Below, piece by piece: positions 24,204-33,289 of a stretch of DNA of 37,523 nucleotides (positions are counted from its first letter, which is position 1; every line of letters starts with the position of its first letter). This DNA is from Alphaproteobacteria bacterium (lineage in GTDB: Bacteria; Pseudomonadota; Alphaproteobacteria; Acetobacterales; Acetobacteraceae). The translations under genes were made by a program, and so were the position numbers. The stretch spans positions 1 through 37,523 of the forward strand of contig JAFKFI010000083.1 of assembly GCA_017307285.1 (NCBI GenBank). The letters run 5' to 3'. Below the pieces are notes generated by a model. That model was not told the origin of the DNA. It searched no databases and worked only from the letters and a program-made list of their open reading frames with translations.

Positions 24204-24219
24204 CACCGGATATCCGGTG
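24204..24219. promoter_or_regulatory. Perfect 16-bp palindrome upstream of the ParB-like gene
   Basis: CACCGGATATCCGGTG is perfectly self-complementary and lies 88-103 bp before the ParB-like ATG, just ahead of its leader. A further palindrome, GATGCGCATC, is at 24187-24196. It is a candidate operator or ParB-family binding site. No second copy was noticed in the window. Confidence 0.45.
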
Positions 24220-24222
24220 CTC

Positions 24223-24306
24223 CAGAGTGAGAGGGCTGCGCCGGTCTTCGTGACGGGTTGGAAGTCGAGAGAGAGTCTTTCGGCGCCCGTCGCGGAGACA
24301 ATCCCG
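24223..24306 (+). promoter_or_regulatory. Structured 5' leader of the ParB-like gene, radC-RNA-motif-like
   Basis: This is a near copy of the ardC leader. CGTGACGGG (24249-24257) pairs with CCCGTCGCG (24286-24294) around a loop containing GAGAGAGAG, and GGAGA follows 8 bases before ATG 24307. Sequence is conserved in both stem strands and in the flanking AGAGTGAGAG, while loop bases vary, as expected for a selected RNA element. Confidence 0.6.
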
Positions 24307-26433
24307 ATGGCTACTGCCGTTCAGAAGATCACCCTGTCGTCGTCGCGCGACATCCCCTTAAACAAGCTCGTTCTGTCCCAGTCGAACGTCCGGCGCGCGA
24401 AGGCCGGCGTCTCGATCGAGGAGCTGGCCGAGGACATCGCCCGGCGCACGCTCCTGCAAAGCCTCAACGTCCGGCCGGTACTCGATGCCGATGGTGCCGA
24501 GACCGGCATGTTCGAGGTTCCGGCCGGCGGCCGGCGCTACCGGGCGCTCCAGCTTCTCGTCAAACAGAAGCGTCTCGCCAAGACCGCGCCAGTGCCTTGC
24601 GTCGTGCGCGATCCGAGCGTCGACATCTCCGCCGAGGAAGATTCGTTGGCCGAGAACGTCCATCGCGCTTCGCTCCATCCACTGGACCAGTTCCGGGCGT
24701 TTCAGGCATTGCGCCAGAAGGGCCAGTCCGAAGAAGTGATCGCCGCCTCCTTCTTCGTCGGCGTGAACGTGGTGAAGCAGCGGCTGCGTCTCGCGGCGGT
24801 GTCGGAGAAGCTGCTCGACGTCTATGCCGAAGACGGCATGACGCTCGAACAGCTCATGGCGTTCACGGTGACGAACGATCACGGCCGTCAGGAGCAGGTC
24901 TGGGAGATACTTCAGCGCTCCTACAGCCAGGAGCCCTATCAGATCCGCCGCATCCTGACCGAGCGCACCGTGCGCGCCTCGGACAAGCGCGCTCTGTTCG
25001 TCGGTCTCGATGCCTATGAGCAGGCGGGCGGAATCGTCATGCGCGATCTCTTCCAGCAGGACGATGGCGGTTGGCTGGAGAATGTCCTTCTGCTCGATAG
25101 CCTGGTCGCCGAGAAGCTGAAGGCCGAAGCGGAGAAGATCGTCGCCGAGGGCTGGAAGTGGATCGAGGTGAACGTCGATTTCCCGTTCGGCCATACTCAT
25201 AGTCTGCGCGAACTCGAAGGAACGGCGACAGATCTGACGGCCGAGGAAGAGGCGACGATCGACGCCTTGAAAGCCGAGTACGCCAAGCTCGAGGCAGAAT
25301 TCGAGAACACCGACGAACTCCCGGACGAAGTCGATGCGCGCCTTGGCGAAATCGAAACGGCGCTCGCCGCCTTCGAGCATCGCCCGGTGAGCTACGACCC
25401 CGCCGAGATCGCCCGCGCCGGCGCATTCGTCAGCATCGACTCGGATGGCGCCCTCTGCATCGATCGCGGCTATGTCCGGCCGGAAGACGAAGCGCCGGCC
25501 AGCACGGACGCCCAGGTCGAAACCGAAACCGGCAGCGACGCGAGCGAACCATCTGCGCCCACCGTCCAGCGCGCGGTCATCACAATCGGTGGACAGCCCG
25601 AAACTGAGGAGGACGAGGACGATACCGTCAAGCCGCTACCCGACCGCCTCGTCAGCGAGCTGACCGCCTATCGTACGCTCGCTTTGCGAGACGCTGTGGC
25701 AAACAACCCTCATGTCGCGATGACGGCGTTGCTGCACAAACTCTGTCTCGACACCTTCCAGCACACGACGTCGGGCAATTGCCTCGAAGCCTCTGTGCGG
25801 CAGGTCTTCTTCTCGATCCAGCCGGCGGATCTGAAGGACAGCCCGTCGGCCAAGGCGGTCGCGGAACGGCACGAGGCATGGAAGGCCGACCTGCCGAAGG
25901 ACGAGGCCGCACTCTGGGACTGGCTCGACGCGCTCGACGAGACCAGCCGGGCCGCGCTCTTGGCGCACTGCGTCTCGTTCGGCGTGAACGCGCTCTACGA
26001 GAAGGGCGACCGATATGGCGGTCCCGGCGTCTCGATTCATGGGGTGCAGCGCCGCCTCGTCCAGGCGGATCGGCTCGCGCGCGCGGTCGGGCTCGACTTG
26101 GTCGAGGCCGGCTGGCGGCCGACGGTCGACAGTTATCTCGGCCGCGTCACCAAGCCCCGCATCCTCGAGGCGGTGCGCGAGGCGAAGGGTGAACAGTCCG
26201 CCCAGCTCATCGACCACCTGAAGAAGGCGGACATGGCGAAAGAAGCCGAGCGCCTGCTGGAGGGCACCGGCTGGCTCCCCGAACCGCTACGTGTGGCGGA
26301 GGCCGCGACCGCTGAGGCAATCGACGGCGACGTTTCAGAGGACAACGAAGCGCTGCCCGCTTTTCTCTCCGACGACGAGGAAACTGCCGGCGAAAACGAC
26401 GCGGAGGAGCCTGCCGTAATCGCCGCTGAATAA
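24307..26433 (+). CDS. ParB-like nuclease/CTPase-domain protein of ICEs
   Basis: 708 residues. The N-terminal ParB/Srx-type domain (about 15-130) shows SQSNVRRAKAGVSIEELAEDI, the GGRRYRAL box (74-81) and LAENVHR (114-120). A helix-turn-helix-like region follows (QSEEVIAASFFVGVNVVKQRLRLAAVSEKLLDVY). The middle holds a charged, probably coiled stretch (EEEATIDALKAEYAKLEAEFEN) and an acidic linker, and the C-terminal third is helical. This long ParB form is common in alphaproteobacterial plasmids and ICEs next to ardC and a methylase-helicase. It is probably a DNA-binding factor in element maintenance or gene control rather than the chromosomal ParB. Start chosen: ATG 24307, after the structured leader. 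Confidence 0.9.
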   Translation: MATAVQKITLSSSRDIPLNKLVLSQSNVRRAKAGVSIEELAEDIARRTLLQSLNVRPVLDADGAETGMFEVPAGGRRYRALQLLVKQKRLAKTAPVPCVVRDPSVDISAEEDSLAENVHRASLHPLDQFRAFQALRQKGQSEEVIAASFFVGVNVVKQRLRLAAVSEKLLDVYAEDGMTLEQLMAFTVTNDHGRQEQVWEILQRSYSQEPYQIRRILTERTVRASDKRALFVGLDAYEQAGGIVMRDLFQQDDGGWLENVLLLDSLVAEKLKAEAEKIVAEGWKWIEVNVDFPFGHTHSLRELEGTATDLTAEEEATIDALKAEYAKLEAEFENTDELPDEVDARLGEIETALAAFEHRPVSYDPAEIARAGAFVSIDSDGALCIDRGYVRPEDEAPASTDAQVETETGSDASEPSAPTVQRAVITIGGQPETEEDEDDTVKPLPDRLVSELTAYRTLALRDAVANNPHVAMTALLHKLCLDTFQHTTSGNCLEASVRQVFFSIQPADLKDSPSAKAVAERHEAWKADLPKDEAALWDWLDALDETSRAALLAHCVSFGVNALYEKGDRYGGPGVSIHGVQRRLVQADRLARAVGLDLVEAGWRPTVDSYLGRVTKPRILEAVREAKGEQSAQLIDHLKKADMAKEAERLLEGTGWLPEPLRVAEAATAEAIDGDVSEDNEALPAFLSDDEETAGENDAEEPAVIAAE

Positions 26434-26440
26434 GGACCAG

Positions 26441-26468
26441 GAGCGGGACGGCATCGGCCGTCCCGCTC
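26441..26468 (+). terminator. Strong hairpin after the ParB-like gene
   Basis: GAGCGGGACGG (26441-26451) and CCGTCCCGCTC (26458-26468) form a perfect 11-bp stem with a 6-base loop, 7 bp after the stop. No T-run follows directly, so it may stabilise mRNA ends or act together with the next hairpin. Confidence 0.65.
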
Positions 26469-26489
26469 ATATCCCCGTTCATCAGCCTC

Positions 26490-26523
26490 AGCGCCCGGTC
26501 ACCGTGTCGGGCGCTTTCGTTTT
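26490..26523 (+). terminator. Intrinsic terminator after the ParB-like gene
   Basis: AGCGCCCG (26490-26497) and CGGGCGCT (26508-26515) form a perfect 8-bp GC stem with a 10-base loop, followed by TTCGTTTT. This separates the ParB-like gene from the methylase-helicase unit. Confidence 0.75.
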
Positions 26524-26562
26524 GAAGGATCGGCAGCGTCAAGAAGAGAGCGAGAGGCTGGC

Positions 26563-26642
26563 CGGGAGGGGGTTGAGCCGATCGGGATCGAGAGAGAGCG
26601 CCCGGCGGCTCGGCCCGCACCCGCTCTCCCGAGGTCTCCTTC
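26563..26642 (+). promoter_or_regulatory. Structured 5' leader of the methylase-helicase gene, radC-motif-like variant
   Basis: Nested stems CGGGAG (26563-26568)/CTCCCG (26626-26631) and GAGCCG (26575-26580)/CGGCTC (26606-26611) enclose the same purine loop element GAGAGAGAG seen in the ardC and parB leaders. GAGG (26631-26634) stands 8 bases before ATG 26643. The stem sequences differ from the other two leaders but the plan is the same, suggesting covariation. Confidence 0.5.
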
Positions 26643-29600
26643 ATGACGACGGTTTCCCGCTTCGTGGCCGCCTACGCCGCTGAGCCATCGCATACATCCG
26701 CATCAGCCGGCATCCTCCAGGCCGCGCGACTTCTCCTTCCCGATCTCGAACGCGGACGGCGCGTCGATGCCGGCGTCCTGCGTTTGGCGATGGAGACAGC
26801 CTGCGGCGCTTCCGATGCCACCGGCGCATGGGACTGGAAGACTGCCTACGATGCCTGTGAGGCGGCCACCGTCCTGTTCCTCCGCAAATACGGAAAGGCG
26901 CTTTTCCGCAAAGCCGCCTCTCCGGCTTCACGACTTGCCGCGCTAACGAAGATCGCCGGCCTTCTGCCCACCCACACGCGCCGTTCCGAGGAGAGCCAGG
27001 CGCTCCAACAATTCTCGACACCAGTCGCGCTCGGTCTCGCGGCCTGCACCGCAGCCGCCATTACGCCCGCCGATTGCGTGCTGGAGCCTTCGGCCGGCAC
27101 CGGCCTTCTCGCCGTCCTGGCCGAGATCGCCGGCGGCGCGCTCGTGCTGAACGAACTGGCGGACACTCGCGCTGCACTGCTCGATCACCTCTTTCCCGGC
27201 GTCACCGCCACGCGCTTCGATGCGGCGCAGATCCACGACCATCTCGACCCCTCGATCACGCCGAGCGTCGTGCTGATGAACCCGCCCTTTTCGGCGATGG
27301 CGAATGTCGACCGTCGCATGACCGACGCCGCCTATCGTCATGTCGCCTCAGCGCTGGCGCGCCTCACCGAAGGCGGGCGGCTGGTGACGATCACCGGCGC
27401 CAATTTCGGTCCCGAGGCGCCGGCCTGGCGCGATGCCTTTATCCGCCTGCAGGAGCGCGGCCGCATCGTGTTCACCGCGGCGATCGATGGCGCGGTCTAT
27501 GCCAAGCACGGCACGACCACCGAGACGCGGCTCACTGTCATCGACAAGGCGCCCGCGTCCGAACCGACGCGGCTTCCACCGTCCGCCGGGATCGCGCCGG
27601 ATGTGGCGACGCTGCTCGCCTGGATCGCGGGGCACGTCCCGCCACGATGCCCGATCACAACGAAGCTCCGCACGGCGCCGATCGGGAATCTCGCAACGCC
27701 GCGCACTGTTCGCGGCTATCTTGCGCGCACTGCTTCGCGGCCGGTGGCGGTCGTGATCGCCGAGCCCGATGGCGTCGAGCTTGCCTACGAGACCGTGGAC
27801 TGGACACCACCCGAGGGCAGCCGTCTCACGGATGCGCTTTACGAAGAATACGTCCTTCAGTCGATCCGTATTCCCGGCTCTCAGGCGCATCCAACGAAGC
27901 TGGTGCAGTCCGCCGCGATGGCCTCGGTCGCGCCGCCCAAACCCTCGTATCGGCCGCATCTCCCCGCAACTCTCATTACCGATGGCGAACTGTCCGACGC
28001 GCAGCTCGAAAGCGTCATCTACGCCGGCGAGGCCCATGCGGATATCCTCGCAGGTGCATGGACCGTGGACGAGACCTTCGATCTCGTCACGGCAGCGCCC
28101 GATGACGCCGAGAACGCCGTCCGCTTCCGCCGTGGCTGGTTCCTCGGCGATGGGACCGGCGCCGGCAAGGGTCGCCAGGTCGCCGGCATCCTGCTCGACA
28201 ACTGGCTGAAGGGCCGCCGGCGCGCCGTCTGGATCAGCAAATCCGACAAGCTGATCGAGGACGCGCAGCGCGACTGGTCGGCGCTCGGCATGGAGCGGCT
28301 CCTCGTGACACCGCTCTCCCGCTTTCGCCAAGGCACACCGATCCGGCTTGGCCAAGGCATCCTATTTGCGACCTACGCCACCCTGCGCACCGACGAGCGC
28401 GGCGAGAAGCTTTCGCGCGTCCGGCAGATCGTCGAATGGTTGGGCTCCGACTTCGACGGAGTGATCATTTTCGACGAGTCCCACGCCATGCAGAACGCCG
28501 TCGGCGGCAAGGGCGAGCGCGGCGAGCAGGCGCCCTCGCAGCAGGGACGCGCGGGTCTCAGGCTCCAGCACGCCCTGCCGAACGCCCGCGTCGTCTACGT
28601 CTCCGCGACCGGCGCCACGACCGTCCACAATCTCGCCTATGCGCAGCGTCTCGGCTTGTGGGGCGGCGAGGATTTCCCGTTCGCCACGCGCGCCGAGTTC
28701 GTCGAGGCGATCGAGGCCGGCGGTGTCGCCGCGATGGAGGTGCTGGCGCGTGACTTGAAGGCGCTCGGTCTCTATGCCGCCCGCTCGCTCTCCTACGAAG
28801 GCGTCGAGTACGAGCTGGTCGAGCACCAGCTCACGCCTGAGCAGATCCGCATCTACGACGCCTATGCCGGCGCCTTCTCGATCATTCACAACAATCTCGA
28901 TGCGGCGATGCGGGCCGCGAACATCACCGGGGAGTCCGGTACCCTGAACGCCCAGGCGAAATCCGCCGCGCGTTCCGCATTCGAATCCGCCAAGCAGCGC
29001 TTCTTCGGCCATCTGCTCACGTCGATGAAGACACCCTCGCTGATCCGCTCGATCGAGCGCGATCTCGAGGCCGGCCATGCGGCCGTCATCCAGCTCGTCT
29101 CGACCGGCGAGGCGCTGATGGAGCGCCGGCTCGCGGAAATCCCGACTGAGGATTGGGGCGACGTCCAAGTCGATATCACGCCCCGCGAGTACGTGCTCGA
29201 CTACCTCGCCCATTCCTTCCCGGTGCAGCTCTACGAGCCGTTCACCGACTCCGAAGGCAATCTCTCGTCCCGGCCCGTCTATCGCGATGGTCAGCCGGTC
29301 GAGAGCCGCGAAGCGGTCGCACGCCGCGATCGGCTAATCGAGAAGCTCGCTTCCCTCCCGCCCGTGCCGGGTGCGCTCGACCAGATCGTCCAGCGCTTCG
29401 GCACGGACATGGTCGCCGAAGTCACGGGCCGCTCGCGCCGTGTCATCCGCAAAACCGACCGCCTCATGGTCGAAAATCGCGCCGTCTCAGCGAACCTCGC
29501 CGAGACCGCTGCCTTCATGGACGACGCCAAGCGCATCCTCGTCTTCAGCGACGCCGGCGGCACCGGACGCAGCTATCACGCCGAGCTATCGGCGCGGAAT

Positions 29601-30968
29601 CGCAGGTTGCGCGTCCACTACCTGCTCGAACCCGGCTGGAAGGCGGATGCTGCTATCCAGGGCCTCGGCCGTACCAACCGCACCAACCAGGCGCAGCCGC
29701 CACTGTTCCGGCCGATCGCGACGGACGTGAAGGCGGAGAAACGCTTTCTCAGCACGATCGCGCGCCGCCTCGACACGCTGGGTGCGATCACGCGCGGCCA
29801 GCGTCAGACCGGCGGCCAGGGCTTGTTCAGACCCGAAGACAATCTCGAAAGCCATTACGGACGCGATGCACTGCGCCAGCTCTACATGCTGCTGGTGCGC
29901 GGCAAGATCGAAGGCTGCTCGCTTCAGACCTTCGAGGACTCCACCGGGCTGAAGCTTATGGATACCAATGGCATCAAGGATGAGCTGCCGCCGATCACCA
30001 CCTTCCTGAACCGCTTGCTGGCGCTGACCATCGACCTGCAGAACGTGCTGTTCACCGCGTTCGAGCAATTGCTGACGGCTCGTATTGAAGGCGCGGTTGC
30101 CTCTGGCACCTACGATGTCGGCCTTGAAACGCTCCGAGCCGAGAGCTTCGTCGTCACCGACCGGCGCACGATCTACACCCATCCCGGCACCGGCGCGGAG
30201 ACCCGGCTGCTCACCATCACCGAACGCCGGCGCAACCGCCCGGTCACGCTGGACGAGGCGCTCGATCGGCTCTCCGATCCGCGCGCCCTGCTCCTTATCA
30301 ACGAGCGCTCGGGCCGTGCCGCCGTTCAGGTCCCGGCGCCGAGCCTCATGCTCGACGACGGCGAGATCGAGCGCCGCGTGCGGCTGATCCGGCCGATGGA
30401 GGACCACACCCTTCCGCTGAAGGTGATGGTGGAAAGCCACTGGACGGAGGCCGATCGCGAGCGCTTCGCCGCGACGTGGGCCGCCGAGCTCGGCGAAGTG
30501 CCCGAGTTCACCGACAGCACCATCCATGTTGTAGCGGGGTTGCTCCTGCCGATCTGGAAGCGGCTGCCGAACGAGTCGACGCGCGTCTATCGGCTGCAGA
30601 CCGATGCCGGCGAGCGGATCATCGGCCGCAAGGTTTCGTATGCTTGGGTGGCGACCGCACTCGCCACCGACCCGCCGACGCTGACGCCGGAGAATGCCTT
30701 CGCCGCTCTCTTGAAGGGGCGAACCGTCGTCGATCTCGCGGAAAGTCTTCAGCTTCGCCGCGTCCGTGTCATGGGCGCCGAACGCATCGAGCTGTCTGGG
30801 TTCAACGACACGATGCGCGACCGGCTCAAGGCCTACGGACTCTTCCACGAGATCATCTCGTGGAAGCTGCGCATGTTCGTGCCGACCAATGCGAGCGGTG
30901 TCGAGGTCCTGGCGAAAGTGCTCGATCGCTATCCGGTCGAACGCATCGGCGAGCGCGAGGCCGCGTGA
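26643..30968 (+). CDS. Bifunctional class I methyltransferase / strawberry-notch-type helicase
   Basis: 1441 residues. The N-terminal part is an adenine-type methyltransferase: VLEPSAGTGLLAVLAE (motif I, 146-161) and MNPPFSAM (motif IV NPPF, 213-216). From about residue 430 onward is a superfamily-2 helicase of the strawberry-notch kind: GDGTGAGKGRQ (502-512), VIIFDESHAM (DESH 611-614), SATGATTVHNLAYAQRLGLWG, then the C-terminal IQGLGRTNRTNQAQPP. This fusion is a hallmark of alphaproteobacterial ICEs and plasmids. It may methylate the element's DNA during transfer and so work with ArdC against restriction. Its stop overlaps the Toprim gene start (TGATG), so the two are one operon. Confidence 0.94.
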   Translation: MTTVSRFVAAYAAEPSHTSASAGILQAARLLLPDLERGRRVDAGVLRLAMETACGASDATGAWDWKTAYDACEAATVLFLRKYGKALFRKAASPASRLAALTKIAGLLPTHTRRSEESQALQQFSTPVALGLAACTAAAITPADCVLEPSAGTGLLAVLAEIAGGALVLNELADTRAALLDHLFPGVTATRFDAAQIHDHLDPSITPSVVLMNPPFSAMANVDRRMTDAAYRHVASALARLTEGGRLVTITGANFGPEAPAWRDAFIRLQERGRIVFTAAIDGAVYAKHGTTTETRLTVIDKAPASEPTRLPPSAGIAPDVATLLAWIAGHVPPRCPITTKLRTAPIGNLATPRTVRGYLARTASRPVAVVIAEPDGVELAYETVDWTPPEGSRLTDALYEEYVLQSIRIPGSQAHPTKLVQSAAMASVAPPKPSYRPHLPATLITDGELSDAQLESVIYAGEAHADILAGAWTVDETFDLVTAAPDDAENAVRFRRGWFLGDGTGAGKGRQVAGILLDNWLKGRRRAVWISKSDKLIEDAQRDWSALGMERLLVTPLSRFRQGTPIRLGQGILFATYATLRTDERGEKLSRVRQIVEWLGSDFDGVIIFDESHAMQNAVGGKGERGEQAPSQQGRAGLRLQHALPNARVVYVSATGATTVHNLAYAQRLGLWGGEDFPFATRAEFVEAIEAGGVAAMEVLARDLKALGLYAARSLSYEGVEYELVEHQLTPEQIRIYDAYAGAFSIIHNNLDAAMRAANITGESGTLNAQAKSAARSAFESAKQRFFGHLLTSMKTPSLIRSIERDLEAGHAAVIQLVSTGEALMERRLAEIPTEDWGDVQVDITPREYVLDYLAHSFPVQLYEPFTDSEGNLSSRPVYRDGQPVESREAVARRDRLIEKLASLPPVPGALDQIVQRFGTDMVAEVTGRSRRVIRKTDRLMVENRAVSANLAETAAFMDDAKRILVFSDAGGTGRSYHAELSARNRRLRVHYLLEPGWKADAAIQGLGRTNRTNQAQPPLFRPIATDVKAEKRFLSTIARRLDTLGAITRGQRQTGGQGLFRPEDNLESHYGRDALRQLYMLLVRGKIEGCSLQTFEDSTGLKLMDTNGIKDELPPITTFLNRLLALTIDLQNVLFTAFEQLLTARIEGAVASGTYDVGLETLRAESFVVTDRRTIYTHPGTGAETRLLTITERRRNRPVTLDEALDRLSDPRALLLINERSGRAAVQVPAPSLMLDDGEIERRVRLIRPMEDHTLPLKVMVESHWTEADRERFAATWAAELGEVPEFTDSTIHVVAGLLLPIWKRLPNESTRVYRLQTDAGERIIGRKVSYAWVATALATDPPTLTPENAFAALLKGRTVVDLAESLQLRRVRVMGAERIELSGFNDTMRDRLKAYGLFHEIISWKLRMFVPTNASGVEVLAKVLDRYPVERIGEREAA

Positions 30969-32020
30969 TGCCCCGCGACGCCGCCGAACTGGCGCACCGC
31001 CTCGCGCGCGAGGCCGAGGCGGTGTGCCGTCATTACCTCTCCAACGGCCGCCGCGAAGGCCGCTACTGGCTGGTGGGTGACGCACGCAACACACCGGGCC
31101 GCTCCATGTTCGTCCGGTTGAAGGAATCGCCGAAGGGACCGGCCGGCAGATGGACCGATGCCGCCACCGGCGAACATGGCGATCTGCTGGACGTCATCCG
31201 CGAAAGCTGCGGCCTCGTCGAGTTTCACGACGTCGCCGACGAGGCCCGCCGCTTCTTGAGCCTGCCGCGCATCGAACCGGAGCCTCCCCCGAACCATTCG
31301 CGGCGTCCCGCGCAGACCGGCTCGCCGGAAGCCGCTCGGCGGCTCTTCGCCATATCGCAGCCGGTGATGCGCACACTCGTAGAGACGTATCTCCGTAATC
31401 GCGGAATCACGCCTTTGCACGAAGACGGCGCGCTGCGCTTCCATCCACGCTGCTACTACCGGCCCGACGAGCATTCGCCGACTGAGATCTGGCCCGCAAT
31501 GATCGCCCGCGTGACCGATCTCGTTGGCCGGATCACCGGCGCGCACCGGACCTGGCTCGATCCTGAGGGCTTCGACCCTGTCCGTCTCGGCAAGGCGCCG
31601 ATCGACACGCCGCGACGGGCGATGGGCGACCTTCTCGGCAACGCCGTACGCTTCGGCGTGGTGAACGACGTGCTCACCGCCGGCGAAGGCATTGAGACCA
31701 TGCTGTCGTTGCGATGCGTGCTGCCAACCCTGCCAATGGCCGCCGCGCTCTCGGCCAATCACCTCGCGGCACTTCTGCTCCCCCCGACGCTGCGCCGGCT
31801 CTATATCGCGCGCGACAATGATGGGGCCGGCGACGGAGCCGCAATCGCTCTGACCGAACGTGCCCAATCGATGGGTGTCGAGGCGATCACCTGGACGCCG
31901 AGGCATGGCGACTTCAACGAGGATCTGCGCGCCTTCGGCCTCGATGCACTTCGGGCAGCCTTGCGGGTCCAGCTCGTCCCGCAGGACGTCGCCCGCTTCA
32001 TGCTCCTGATGGCGATCTAG
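30968..32020 (+). CDS. Toprim-domain protein (primase-like) of the ICE block
   Basis: A 350-residue protein whose ATG overlaps the helicase stop. The N-terminal half (about 1-100) has the zinc-free CHC2-like segment YLSNGRREGRYWLVGDARNTPGRSMFVRL… and GRWTDAATGEHGDLLDVIRESCGL. The C-terminal half is a Toprim domain with the Glu of TAGEGIET (Glu240) and the D-x-D of IARDNDGAGDG (Asp283, Asp285). Such proteins probably prime DNA or process ends during element replication or transfer. A longer open frame upstream lies inside the helicase gene and is not real. Confidence 0.92.
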   Translation: MPRDAAELAHRLAREAEAVCRHYLSNGRREGRYWLVGDARNTPGRSMFVRLKESPKGPAGRWTDAATGEHGDLLDVIRESCGLVEFHDVADEARRFLSLPRIEPEPPPNHSRRPAQTGSPEAARRLFAISQPVMRTLVETYLRNRGITPLHEDGALRFHPRCYYRPDEHSPTEIWPAMIARVTDLVGRITGAHRTWLDPEGFDPVRLGKAPIDTPRRAMGDLLGNAVRFGVVNDVLTAGEGIETMLSLRCVLPTLPMAAALSANHLAALLLPPTLRRLYIARDNDGAGDGAAIALTERAQSMGVEAITWTPRHGDFNEDLRAFGLDALRAALRVQLVPQDVARFMLLMAI

Positions 32021-32333
32021 ACGGGCTGAGCAGCAGTTCGAGTGTCGCCATGGCCGGTCGGGCGAGGCCCGAGAAGCCGGACCGAGTCCGCGCCCTGGCC
32101 TTCTAGAGGGCGATCGGACGGCAGCCGGCCCGGCCCGGCAATGGCTGCGCCCGGCTATTTTCCGCCGGCCCTCTCGGGCCTTTGCATCGCGAAGCAAAAT
32201 AGCCGGGCTTCGCCATCCTCCGCTGACGCTGCGGCCCTGCGCTTCGCTCCGGGTTCTGGGCCGCGCCGCCCGCCGTCTGGTGATCGCCACGAAGGCCGCG
32301 ATGGGCGCGGCCGATCCGGCAAAGGGCCTCACC
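32021..32333 (+). promoter_or_regulatory. Structured 313-bp leader of the DUF2493 gene
   Basis: I see no gene here. It holds a perfect 13-bp inverted repeat, GCCCGGCTATTTT (32149-32161) and AAAATAGCCGGGC (32196-32208), enclosing a GGCCC-TCTC-GGGCC hairpin (32167-32180). An overlapping alternative stem is GCGAAGC (32189-32195)/GCTTCGC (32207-32213), followed at once by CATCCTCCGCTG (32214-32225). CATCCTCC could pair with a ribosome binding site. A similar hairpin plus the same 12-mer precedes the DUF736 gene at 34684-34695. It could be a switching leader or a terminator-antiterminator. Confidence 0.5.
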
Positions 32334-33272
32334 ATGACGACCGACCACGACGACACCGATTTCGAACCGCCGCACAGCTCATCCCCGACCGATCACGTCC
32401 TCAACGAACTTCAGCTCTACGGCTACCGTCCCTTCCACGACGAGCCCGATCCGAGGCCGCTTCCCGAAGGCAATGCCGTGGCCGGCGCCGTCGCAGACAT
32501 CTTCGACGCCCTGGTCTCGACCCTGAGCGACACACGTCTCGAACCGGACCTCGAGGACTTGCTCTGGTCGGCCGTCAACCTCTTCCACCGCGCCGTCGAC
32601 CGCATCGGACGCGAGCTGGACGACAACGAGCAGGCGCAGCAGCGCAGCCAGCGCGAGCAGAACGGCTCCGAGGTGCGATCCGTCGAGCTCGAGCGATTGA
32701 CGGCCGAAGGCATCACGCTCATTGAGCGCCGCAACAGCATGGAGCTCTTCCGCGATCAGGCCGCCGAACGCTTCGAGATGTACAGCGGCACGCCCTGGCG
32801 TCCCCGCTCTGGATCGCTGGTCAACCATCGCACGCTCACTGCCGCGATGATCGACAGCCGCGACTTCCTGGCCGCCAAGCGCCGCGCCGAGACGGAAGTG
32901 ATGGTGCCGCCCGGGCCGAAGATCGCGCTCACCGGCGGCCTCGACTTCAACGACCATCGCCTGATCTGGGATCGGCTCGATAAGGTCCACGCCAAGCACC
33001 CCGACATGGTACTGCTGCATGGCGGCTCGCCGAGGGGCGCCGAACTCATCGCGGCCAAGTGGGCGAGCAACCGCAAGGTGCCGCAGATCGCCTTCAAGCC
33101 AGACTGGACGAAGCACGCAAAGGCCGCGCCGTTCAAGCGCAACGACGCGATGCTTGAGATCCTGCCGATCGGCGTCATGCACTTCCCGGGCACCGGCATC
33201 CAGGACAACCTCGCCGACAAGGCGAAGAAGCTCGGCATCCCGGTCTGGAAGTTCGGCGACGGCGGCGCGTGA
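32334..33272 (+). CDS. DUF2493 (SLOG-type) protein
   Basis: 312 residues. The C-terminal 115 residues are the DUF2493 domain, a Rossmann-like SLOG fold expected to bind a nucleotide-related ligand: KIALTGGLDFNDHRLIWDRLDKVHAKHPDMVLLHGGSPRGAELIAAKWA (HGGSPRG at 229-235), then the closing strand GIPVWKFG. The N-terminal 190 residues are charged and helical (DDNEQAQQRSQREQNG around 105-120). Start chosen: ATG 32334; a longer reading from 32280 covers the leader. It is a standard member of this ICE block, with unknown function. SLOG proteins are often linked to DNA uptake or nucleotide-signal sensing. Confidence 0.9.
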   Translation: MTTDHDDTDFEPPHSSSPTDHVLNELQLYGYRPFHDEPDPRPLPEGNAVAGAVADIFDALVSTLSDTRLEPDLEDLLWSAVNLFHRAVDRIGRELDDNEQAQQRSQREQNGSEVRSVELERLTAEGITLIERRNSMELFRDQAAERFEMYSGTPWRPRSGSLVNHRTLTAAMIDSRDFLAAKRRAETEVMVPPGPKIALTGGLDFNDHRLIWDRLDKVHAKHPDMVLLHGGSPRGAELIAAKWASNRKVPQIAFKPDWTKHAKAAPFKRNDAMLEILPIGVMHFPGTGIQDNLADKAKKLGIPVWKFGDGGA

Positions 33273-33289
33273 GCGCCGCCTATCAGCCC

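Noticed and set aside
29586-31094. Long minus-strand open frame of 502 codons opposite the helicase and Toprim genes
   Set aside because: It lies antisense to two strongly supported genes, has composition typical of high-GC shadow frames (Arg/Gln/Asp/His-rich) and no motif.
32042-32725. Plus-strand open frame of 227 codons over the DUF2493 leader
   Set aside because: Very Arg/Pro-rich, overlaps the supported DUF2493 gene in another frame, and covers strong inverted repeats.
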